From a virus, in IMG/VR virus record IMGVR_UViG_3300028879_000011, positions 1 through 21,469 of that record: 21,469 nt of DNA; one strand, given 5' to 3'. Made by a program: the position numbers and the translations under genes. Positions 11,917-19,515 of this stretch are shown here, one piece after another. Every line of letters begins with the position of its first letter. Within the stretch, counting starts at the first letter, position 1. Below the pieces are notes generated by a model. It was not told the origin of the DNA. It saw nothing but the letters and a program-made list of their open reading frames with translations, and made no database searches.

Positions 11917-14900
11917 CGCTGGGTCCATTGAGGCGAGACTGTCGATTGACACATCGAAGTTCGATGCCGATCTCGCCGCGGCCCGCGCCAAGCTCGACGC
12001 GCTGACCAAGGACCGCGAGGTCCGCGTCGCCGCCGTTTTCGACACGGCCAGCCTGGGCCGGGCCCGGCGTATGTTCGCCGATCTCGACAATATGATTTCC
12101 CGCGACGCCGCGCAGCGCCTCAAGTCCTCGCCGCAGGGGTCGGTGCTGGGCACGCTCAACAGCCTGTTCAGTCCCCACCCGGTGACCGGGGCACCCACCG
12201 CGCAGTCCTCCGCGCAAGGCGGCCTGCTCGGCCGGATGATCTCCGACCCGGGCGGCGGCGGCACCGTCACCCCGGTGCAGCAGGTGCTGCAAGGCGGCGG
12301 CGTCCCGCAGGACCAGTCCGGCTACATCCGGCAGGTGATCACCGGTCAGGGCCAGGCGGCCAGCGGCCCGGGCTCGGAGCAGGCCGCCGGGGACCTTGAG
12401 GCCGCAGCCGCCGCGGAGAAAGCCGCGGCAGCCGCTGCGGGGAGCGCCGCCGCTGACACCGCCGACGCGGCCGGGCAGCTCAGGGACGCCGCCGCGGCCC
12501 TGCGGTCGGCCGCCGCGGCGCTGCTGACCGGGAGTATCCAGTCGATGCTCAGCGGCCCCGCTCCAAACGCGGCGGCTGCCCCCGTCGCGGTCCCCGTCCC
12601 CGCAGCCGCGTCGCCGTCCGCCGCGCCCGAGGCCGCCGCGGCGCCGTCCCCCGCGGCCACGTCGCCGGCTGCCGCCCCCGCCGAAGCTGCCGCGGCGCCG
12701 GTCACCTCCGCCGGGGGCGCGGGCGGCACCGCGGGGACGGACGCGGGCACGCAGGCGGCGGAGCAGCTTGACACGCAGGTGAAGCAGGCATCCGCCGACT
12801 ACGCGACGCTGCTCAACCAGATGGCGGCGCCGCAGCGGCCCGCGATCCTCGCCGCGATCCCGCAGCTCGAGCAGCTCGAGCAGTTGCTCGCGCAGGTCAC
12901 CGCCGCGATGAGCGGACCCGGGCAGGCCGGCGCGGATGCCCTCGCCGCGTTCCAGTCGCAGCTCCGGGAGTCCGCGACGGCGCTGGACGCGTTCCAGCAG
13001 CAGGCCGCGTCCGCGTCAGGGCAGCTCGGGGACCTGGACAGGGACATCGCGGGCACCCCGCCGCTCGATGTGGACAACGCGCAGGCGCTCGCGGCGATCG
13101 CGCAGGGACGGGCCGCGTTCACCGCGCTGAAGGCGATGCTGGCGCATGGTGTGCCGCTGGACGTGAACAACGCGCAGGCTCTCGCCTCCGTCGCGCAGGT
13201 GGCAGCGGCGGCGGAGGCGCTGAAGGCGGCGGTTGCCGGGACGCCGCTGGCGGGCGGCCAGGCCGGGAACGTCACCGTGAACGTCGCCGGGGCCGCCGTG
13301 GCCACGCAGCAGGCGGCGGGACTGCAGAAGGCGCTGACGGGCGTCAGCGTCGCGTCGGCGTCGGCGGCGCTCAGCATGGGGAAGCTCGTCGGGGTCGCCA
13401 AGGACGCAGGGGAGGCTGCCGAGGGGGGGAGCAAGGGGTTCTTCGACCTGACCCGGCAGGTGCAGCTGTGGGCGGGGGCGTTCGGGTCCACTGAGCTCAT
13501 CGGGCAGGTGCAGCTATGGCACATCCTGCTCGACGGCCTCATCGAAACCTCGGTGATCGTGGTCGAGACGACGCTGACGATGGCGCAGACGATCATCACG
13601 ACCCTGCCGATCTGGGAGCAGCTTGCCAGGAACATCAAGGCTGTCGACGAGGTAGCGCACACGTTCGGGATGAGCCTCGGCCCCGTCCACATCGGCCTGT
13701 CCCAGCTGCAGAAGGATCTGCAGCCGGGGATCCTGGAGCTGTACGGCGGGGTGATGGGGCTGGTCGGGAAGCAGTCCTCCGTCGCGGCGGGCGGCATCCA
13801 GATGGTCGTGACCGGGTTCGACACCTGGATAGCGAAACTGGACCTGTTCCAGAAAGCGCAGGGCGCCTCCGGCGCGATGCTGGTGTCCGGCTACAACATC
13901 ATGAAGCAGCTCGCGCAGATCCTGGACACGCTCGGGGTGGCGTTCGAGAACCTGCTGAAATCCGACCCGGGGACCGTGCATTACCTGCTGGACCTGGTGG
14001 AGGGCGCCGCGAAGCTCGTGCAGGTGTTCTCCGAGATCCCCGCGCCGATCCTGAAAGCGGTCCTCGGCATCCACGCGTTCCTGCTGTGGGGCGGGCTGCT
14101 CGCCGACCTGGCCGTGAAGATGGTGTCGCCGCTGTACTCGCTGACCCTGGCCCTGGGCGGGGTGGCCAAGGGGGCGGGAGCGCTCGCGAACGTCGACAAG
14201 GACGCGGGCGGGTTCACCCGGCTCGGGGCGATGTTCACGGACCTGTCGGGGGCCGCGTCGAATCTCGGCCAGAAGTTCATGAGCCTCGGCTCGGTCATCC
14301 TTCTCCAGCTCAAAAGCTGGGGGCTGTTCGGGTCCGCGGCCCAGCAGGCCGCCGCCGAGACCAAGGCGGCGATGGCTGAGATCGAAGCCTCGACAGCCGC
14401 CGAGGGCGAGGCGATGGCGGGGCTCGCCGCGGAGGAGGACGTGGCGTCGGAGGCCAGCGGCGGGCTGCTGGCCAAACTCGGCGCCCTGGCGCTGAGCCCG
14501 TGGGCCTGGGCGGTCGTGGCGGCTGCCGCGCTCGCCGACGTCGTGTACGAGGCCGGCCGGGCCAGCGCCAGCGTGACCGGCCTCATCGGCACGCTGAACA
14601 CCGGGATCGCCTCCGACAACGCCAGCGCCGCCATCCTGCAGATCAACTCCGCGATCGGGACGCTGAACACGTCGATCTCCCAGGTGAGCACCGCCCAGAT
14701 CATGAAGGGCTGGAACACCCTGGGGGGCACCGCCAACTCGTTCGGCAAGGACGCCCTCGCCTTCGGCCAGGACTGGACCAAGTCGTGGTCCGACTTCGCC
14801 GGCGGCAACGTGATCGGTTCCGTGGAGAACCTCGGGAAGGCCGTCAAGGGCATCTTCGTCCCCGGCCAGGGCGCCGCGATCCAGGCGACGGACAACATCA

Positions 14901-17900
14901 GCGCCTACAAGGGCGCGATCATCAGCCTGTCCAAGGAACAGACAGCCCTGTTCTCCGAGACCGGCAGCCTCATCACCCAGGGCTACTCCTACTCCGACGC
15001 CCTTGCCCTGATGGACCTGGCGGGCGTGAACGCCGGCGACTCGTTCGCCCTGATGCAGCAGAAGGTCGCCAACCTGATCTCCGGGTACAAGGAGATGTCG
15101 GTAAGCGGCGGCCTGCTGACCGGCGCCCTTGACGCGGTGACGTTCGCGTCCGAGCAGCAGAAATCGTCCGTCTCCGCCATCACCGGCGGCTGGACGGCGT
15201 TCCTCGGCGTGGTCACCGGGGGCGCGTCCGCGTTCATCACCTTCGAGCAGGGCATGAACACGATGAACGCCGACGCCGCCGCGTCCGGCGCGTCGATGGA
15301 GGGCACCGGCACAGCCGCGCTGACGCTCAAGAAATCCCTCGGCACCGTCAGCGACGCCTCGCTCACCCTGCAATCCCAGTTCCAGTCACAGATATCAAGC
15401 GCCTCGGCGGTGGAGGCGGCGCTGCTCAACCAGGCCAGCGCGGCGGGGCTCGGCGCCAAGGGCACCGCGATGCTCACCCAGGCCGGGAAAGATCTCGTCG
15501 CGCAGCTGATCCCCACGGCCAGCGGCAGCAAGGAGGCCACCGCCGAGCTGTACGCGTTCGCGCAGACCGCCGGGTACACCGGCCCGGACAGCCTGAAGTC
15601 GCTGACGCTGTGGCTCGGGAACACCAAGGACGCCACGAAGAACCTCGACGGCATCGTCTCCACGCTCACCATCGACTCATCGAACCTCGCCGACGACATG
15701 AACAACCTGGCCTCGGCGCTGCAGCAGAACCTCAGCACGGCGATGGCCGCGGCTATCTTCCAGGTCGGCGGCGGCCAGAAGGTGTTCGACAACTTCGCGA
15801 CCGCAGCCCGCAGCTCCCACGACAACCTCGGCGCGATGACCGCCTCGGCGCAGGCCCTGGCCACCGCGCTGGTCGCCACTCTCGGGAACACGGCCCAGGC
15901 TCAGGCCGAGTTCGTCGTCTTCGCCGAGAAGCTCGGATTCACCAGGGCGCAGGCGGAGGCGCTGTGGAACCAGGTCAACAACACGCCTCTCGCGCCGGCC
16001 GTGAACGTCACGGAGTTCGACGCGTTCCTCACGGACATCGGCCTGCTCCCGGGGCAGATCACCGCAGTCAACAAGCTGCACATCAGCCCGCAGTCGAACC
16101 AGGCGCAGGTCGACGCGCTGCTGAAGAAACTCGGCCTGATCCAGACGCAGATCGGCGCGATCAACACCGATGTTTTCAGCCCCCGGGCGAACAACACGCT
16201 GCTCGACGGGTTCCTCACCCAGCTTGGCCTGATCCCCGGGCAGATCGACAAGGTAAACGCCCTGGACATCAGCCCGAAATCCGACGAGAAGCAAGTTGAC
16301 GCGCTGCTGAAGACGATCGGGCTGACCCCGGGGCAGATCGCCTCGATCAACGGCCTCGTCATCCGACCGAAGACGGACCCGTCGGAGACGTACCTGCTCC
16401 TGGACTCGATCGGCCTGTTCCCCGGGCAGATCGCCGCGGTCAACAAAATGGACATCAGCCCGAAGTCAGACCAGACGAAGGTCGACGCGCTGCTGGCGAA
16501 ACTGGACCTGACCCCGGGGCAGATCGCCGACATCAACGCGGCGCTCATCCACCCGTCGGTGGACGCCACGGAACTGAACGCGTTCCTCACCGCGCTGGAA
16601 CTGACCCCGACGCAGATCTTCAACATCAACCAGATGGACATCAGCCCGAAGTCCGACCAGAAGCAGGTCGACGCGACGCTGAAAATCCTAGGCCTGACCT
16701 CGGGGCAGATCGCCGCGATCAACGCGACGCTCATCCACCCCGCCGTGGACTCCGCGGACCTCAACGCGTTTCTCACCTCGCTGAACCTGACCCCCGGGCA
16801 AATCCAGGCGATCGACCAGATGAACATCAGCCCGGGGTCGGACACCAAATCCGTCGACAAGCAGCTGGCGAGGCTGAAACTAACCCAGGGCGACATCAAC
16901 GCGATCAACGCCACGCTCATCTCGCCGGCCGTGAACGCCGCGCCCCTGACCGGATACCAGGCCAAGCTCAAGCAGATAGGGAAGGAACTGGGACCGCCGC
17001 CGGCGGCTAACTGGTCCGGGTTCTGGGGGACGATCGGCGGGTTCTTCAACACCGGCCTGCTACTGCCCGTCGATCATTTCTTCACCGTGATGCTGCCCGG
17101 CTGGGCGCATTCCAGCGGCCTCGCCGGAGTGTGGGACACCACCCACGACGGGTTCCTGCGTGACGTGCAGGCCCCGGTGTCGAACTTCTTCAACGGCGAC
17201 ATCCCCGACTGGGCGGCGAACACCCTCAATACCTGGGAAACGATGTGGTCCACGGCCCACAACGGGTTCATTAACGACGTCCAGGACCCTGTCAGCGATT
17301 TCTTCAACAAGACCCTGCCGGGGTTCTTCGAGGCGATCGGCGCTGGCATCTCCATGGACACCGGCTTCCTGGCATCCATTGGATCAAGCCTTATCGGCGG
17401 GCTGTGGTCCGGTATCCAGGACGCGTGGGAAACCGTCTCCGCGTGGTTCACCGCAATGCCCGGCCGCATCGCCGGGTGGTTCTCAGCGGCAGGGTCGTGG
17501 CTGGTACCGGGCGGCAGGAAGATCATCTCCGGCCTGTGGTCGGGCATCGCTGACATCTGGTCCGGGACGGTGGCCCCGTGGTTCTCATCCGTGGCGGGCC
17601 GCGTCGGGGGATGGTTCGGCGGGGCCGGCGGGTGGCTGGCCGCCGCGGGCAGGAACGTCATCAGCGGCCTGTGGTCCGGGGTCTCCGGCTACTGGTCCGG
17701 GACCGTCGCGCCGTGGTTCTCCGGGGTGGGGGCCCGGTTCAGCGGGTTCTTCGGCGGCGCCGTGTCCTGGCTGGCATCGGCCGGCAGGAACATCATCTCC
17801 GGCCTGTTCAGCGGCATCACCTCCGCGATGGCGGGGATCGGGTCGTGGGTCGACAGCAACATCGTCCAGCCGATCGTCGGCGCGGTGAAATCGTTCTTCG

Positions 17901-19450
17901 GCATCCACTCCGATTCCACCGTGATGGCCGGGATCGGCGAGCACCTGATGGGCGGCCTGCTCGGCGGGATGCTGCGGGCCAACCCGGTCGCGATCGCGGA
18001 CAAGGTACTCGGCGGGCTCCCGAAAGCCCTGGAGGACATCGTCAAGAAGGGGCTCATCTCCGTCACCAGCCTGCCCGGCAAGGCGCTCGGCGCGCTCAAG
18101 GGCCTCGGCGGCGACATCCTCGGCCTGCTCGGCATCGGCAGCGGGTCCACCGCCACCGGCAAGGGCGACCTGACGGACGCGCAGCTCCAGGCGCTGTGGA
18201 TCCAGGCGGGCGGCAACCCCGCCGTCGCCGCAAACATGGCCCAGATCGCCATAGCAGAGTCCGGCGGCCGGGTCGATGTCGTCAACTCCATAGGCGCCTC
18301 CGGGCTCTGGCAGATTTATCCCGGTCAGCCGGGATCCCTGAACGCCCTGGACAACGCCCGGCAGGCCGTCGCCAAGTACAACGCGAGCGGGTACTACCCG
18401 TGGATCTCCGACCCGGTGGCGGCGGGCCTGATCGCGCAGGGCGACACGGGGCTGGCCGCCGGCGGGAAGGTCACCGCGGGCACCTCGCCGACCGCCGATG
18501 ACGTGCTGATCCGCGTATCCAAGGACGAGACCGTGGTGTCCGCCGCGGACAGCAGGATACTGGCGCCGCTGTTCGCCGCGCTCGGCATCAAGGGCTACGC
18601 GGCAGGAGGGTCGGTCGCCAGCCAGGGCGCGGCGTACCTGAAAGCCTGGACGGGCAGCAAGCACCCCACTGTCAACGCGCAGATCGACACGTGGACCAGC
18701 GGCCTGTCCCGGGACAAGACCCTCGCCGGCGCCGGGGGGCTGTCCGAGGCCCTGCACGCGCACTACGTGAACGCTGAGGCCGCCGACAAGAAGCACATCG
18801 CCGCGCTGACCGGCGAGCGGACCGCGCTGACCAAGTGGCGGACGTCGCTGGCCGGCTCCGATTCTCACCTGTCGTCCTGGATCTCAGCGGCCGGGTCCAC
18901 GGCCGCGCTGAAAGCCAGCGTGGCCGCGTGGAAGAAACAGCTCGCCAGCCAGAAGGCCACCATCGCCGGGGTCACCAGGATGCTGGGCCTGACTCCCGCC
19001 CAGGTAGCCGCCGCCAGCGCAGCCGCAGCCGCGGCGGCGAGCGCGGCATCAGCGGCCGGGGACGACTCAGATGACGGGCCGGACGGTACAAGCACTGCCG
19101 CGGCGGCGCCGCTGACCGCCGCGAGCGTGATCGCCGCCCTGGCCGGGATCGGGCCGCAGGCATCCCAGGCCAGCACGGCACCGACCTGGTACGGGTCCGG
19201 CGGCATGATCTCCGAGCCTGTGATCGGGTACGGGGCCAGCGGGAAAGCCTACGGGTTCGGGGAGAAAGGCCCCGAGATGGTGTCACCCGGCGGGGGGATG
19301 ACCCTGGCCGGGATCGCGGCGCGGCTCGAGCGGCTGATCGACGTCACCGCCGCCGTGCCCGCGGGGGTCGGCGGCTCGGTGGGCGGGGCGATCGGCGGGG
19401 CGAGCCAGGCGGCCAGCTTCAGGAGCCGTTACCCGCGCGGCGGCTCTTAG
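11906..19450 (+). CDS. Tape measure protein with repeats and a lysozyme-like domain
   Basis: A 2514-aa protein, the longest in the window. The ATG at 11906 is chosen because GGGGAGG (11891-11897) lies eight bases upstream; a GTG at 11897 overlaps that signal. In order: a helical N-terminus (FDADLAAARAKLDALTK); an Ala/Pro-rich low-complexity stretch (about 155-295); coiled coil; hydrophobic segments near 525-570, 715-740 and 855-880; ten 31-residue repeats (1370-1679); Trp-rich 45-residue repeats (1830-1963); a lytic-transglycosylase/lysozyme-like domain (about 2090-2180) with IAESGG (Glu2118 probable catalytic), GASGLWQIYPG and YYPWISDP; and a helical, Ala-rich tail. It sets tail length and is ejected at infection. 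The muralytic domain would open the peptidoglycan and the hydrophobic parts the membrane. Confidence 0.9.
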   Translation: MAFDAGSIEARLSIDTSKFDADLAAARAKLDALTKDREVRVAAVFDTASLGRARRMFADLDNMISRDAAQRLKSSPQGSVLGTLNSLFSPHPVTGAPTAQSSAQGGLLGRMISDPGGGGTVTPVQQVLQGGGVPQDQSGYIRQVITGQGQAASGPGSEQAAGDLEAAAAAEKAAAAAAGSAAADTADAAGQLRDAAAALRSAAAALLTGSIQSMLSGPAPNAAAAPVAVPVPAAASPSAAPEAAAAPSPAATSPAAAPAEAAAAPVTSAGGAGGTAGTDAGTQAAEQLDTQVKQASADYATLLNQMAAPQRPAILAAIPQLEQLEQLLAQVTAAMSGPGQAGADALAAFQSQLRESATALDAFQQQAASASGQLGDLDRDIAGTPPLDVDNAQALAAIAQGRAAFTALKAMLAHGVPLDVNNAQALASVAQVAAAAEALKAAVAGTPLAGGQAGNVTVNVAGAAVATQQAAGLQKALTGVSVASASAALSMGKLVGVAKDAGEAAEGGSKGFFDLTRQVQLWAGAFGSTELIGQVQLWHILLDGLIETSVIVVETTLTMAQTIITTLPIWEQLARNIKAVDEVAHTFGMSLGPVHIGLSQLQKDLQPGILELYGGVMGLVGKQSSVAAGGIQMVVTGFDTWIAKLDLFQKAQGASGAMLVSGYNIMKQLAQILDTLGVAFENLLKSDPGTVHYLLDLVEGAAKLVQVFSEIPAPILKAVLGIHAFLLWGGLLADLAVKMVSPLYSLTLALGGVAKGAGALANVDKDAGGFTRLGAMFTDLSGAASNLGQKFMSLGSVILLQLKSWGLFGSAAQQAAAETKAAMAEIEASTAAEGEAMAGLAAEEDVASEASGGLLAKLGALALSPWAWAVVAAAALADVVYEAGRASASVTGLIGTLNTGIASDNASAAILQINSAIGTLNTSISQVSTAQIMKGWNTLGGTANSFGKDALAFGQDWTKSWSDFAGGNVIGSVENLGKAVKGIFVPGQGAAIQATDNISAYKGAIISLSKEQTALFSETGSLITQGYSYSDALALMDLAGVNAGDSFALMQQKVANLISGYKEMSVSGGLLTGALDAVTFASEQQKSSVSAITGGWTAFLGVVTGGASAFITFEQGMNTMNADAAASGASMEGTGTAALTLKKSLGTVSDASLTLQSQFQSQISSASAVEAALLNQASAAGLGAKGTAMLTQAGKDLVAQLIPTASGSKEATAELYAFAQTAGYTGPDSLKSLTLWLGNTKDATKNLDGIVSTLTIDSSNLADDMNNLASALQQNLSTAMAAAIFQVGGGQKVFDNFATAARSSHDNLGAMTASAQALATALVATLGNTAQAQAEFVVFAEKLGFTRAQAEALWNQVNNTPLAPAVNVTEFDAFLTDIGLLPGQITAVNKLHISPQSNQAQVDALLKKLGLIQTQIGAINTDVFSPRANNTLLDGFLTQLGLIPGQIDKVNALDISPKSDEKQVDALLKTIGLTPGQIASINGLVIRPKTDPSETYLLLDSIGLFPGQIAAVNKMDISPKSDQTKVDALLAKLDLTPGQIADINAALIHPSVDATELNAFLTALELTPTQIFNINQMDISPKSDQKQVDATLKILGLTSGQIAAINATLIHPAVDSADLNAFLTSLNLTPGQIQAIDQMNISPGSDTKSVDKQLARLKLTQGDINAINATLISPAVNAAPLTGYQAKLKQIGKELGPPPAANWSGFWGTIGGFFNTGLLLPVDHFFTVMLPGWAHSSGLAGVWDTTHDGFLRDVQAPVSNFFNGDIPDWAANTLNTWETMWSTAHNGFINDVQDPVSDFFNKTLPGFFEAIGAGISMDTGFLASIGSSLIGGLWSGIQDAWETVSAWFTAMPGRIAGWFSAAGSWLVPGGRKIISGLWSGIADIWSGTVAPWFSSVAGRVGGWFGGAGGWLAAAGRNVISGLWSGVSGYWSGTVAPWFSGVGARFSGFFGGAVSWLASAGRNIISGLFSGITSAMAGIGSWVDSNIVQPIVGAVKSFFGIHSDSTVMAGIGEHLMGGLLGGMLRANPVAIADKVLGGLPKALEDIVKKGLISVTSLPGKALGALKGLGGDILGLLGIGSGSTATGKGDLTDAQLQALWIQAGGNPAVAANMAQIAIAESGGRVDVVNSIGASGLWQIYPGQPGSLNALDNARQAVAKYNASGYYPWISDPVAAGLIAQGDTGLAAGGKVTAGTSPTADDVLIRVSKDETVVSAADSRILAPLFAALGIKGYAAGGSVASQGAAYLKAWTGSKHPTVNAQIDTWTSGLSRDKTLAGAGGLSEALHAHYVNAEAADKKHIAALTGERTALTKWRTSLAGSDSHLSSWISAAGSTAALKASVAAWKKQLASQKATIAGVTRMLGLTPAQVAAASAAAAAAASAASAAGDDSDDGPDGTSTAAAAPLTAASVIAALAGIGPQASQASTAPTWYGSGGMISEPVIGYGASGKAYGFGEKGPEMVSPGGGMTLAGIAARLERLIDVTAAVPAGVGGSVGGAIGGASQAASFRSRYPRGGS
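16013..16942 (+). repeat. Ten 31-residue (93-bp) repeats in the tape measure gene
   Basis: Ten consecutive units of exactly 31 codons with the pattern (Q/K)VDALLKxLGLTPGQIxxIN followed by an 11-residue tail. Tails alternate: odd units end in (M/L)-x-ISP-x-SD, even units in LI-(H/R/S)-P, so the true period is a 62-residue pair (186 bp), present five times. Phase is kept without indels. Divergence between units is too great for recent slippage. Confidence 0.9.
17393..17794 (+). repeat. Three Trp-rich repeats of 44-45 residues in the tape measure gene
   Basis: Units begin with I-(S/G)-GLWSG at 17393, 17525 and 17660, each with W..WF in the middle, an RxxGWF-like step and GxWL before a G-R-(K/N)-(I/V) end. 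A fourth truncated start (ISGLFSG) is at 17795. Regular aromatic spacing suggests amphipathic helices that could lie on or insert into membrane. Confidence 0.8.
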
Positions 19451-19452
19451 CG

Positions 19453-19515
19453 ATGACGAACTCACGCGCCGTAGCTAACGCATCCCCGGGCCTGTCACAG
19501 GGGGTGACTGGCTGA
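19453..19515 (+). CDS. Possible 20-codon leader ORF coupled to the distal tail gene
   Basis: An ATG three bases after the tape measure stop opens a 20-residue frame (MTNSRAVANASPGLSQGVTG) whose TGA overlaps the next ATG as TGATG. This fills the 64-base gap and would couple translation from the tape measure to the distal tail gene. Its own Shine-Dalgarno is weak, and the next gene has a good one (AGGGGGTGA), so it may be fortuitous. Confidence 0.2.
   Translation: MTNSRAVANASPGLSQGVTG

Noticed and set aside
13514-15373. A 619-codon open frame on the minus strand inside the tape measure gene
   Set aside because: Composition is that of GC-rich antisense translation (Arg/Gly/His-rich, no fold-like pattern), with no Shine-Dalgarno or neighbours on that strand.
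16013-16942. CRISPR-like array because of 93-bp periodicity
   Set aside because: The repeats are protein-level, diverged in DNA, contiguous without spacers and in frame within the tape measure gene.
17585-18868. A 427-codon minus-strand open frame opposite the tape measure muralytic region
   Set aside because: Antisense shadow; the plus strand encodes recognisable repeats and a lysozyme-like domain.
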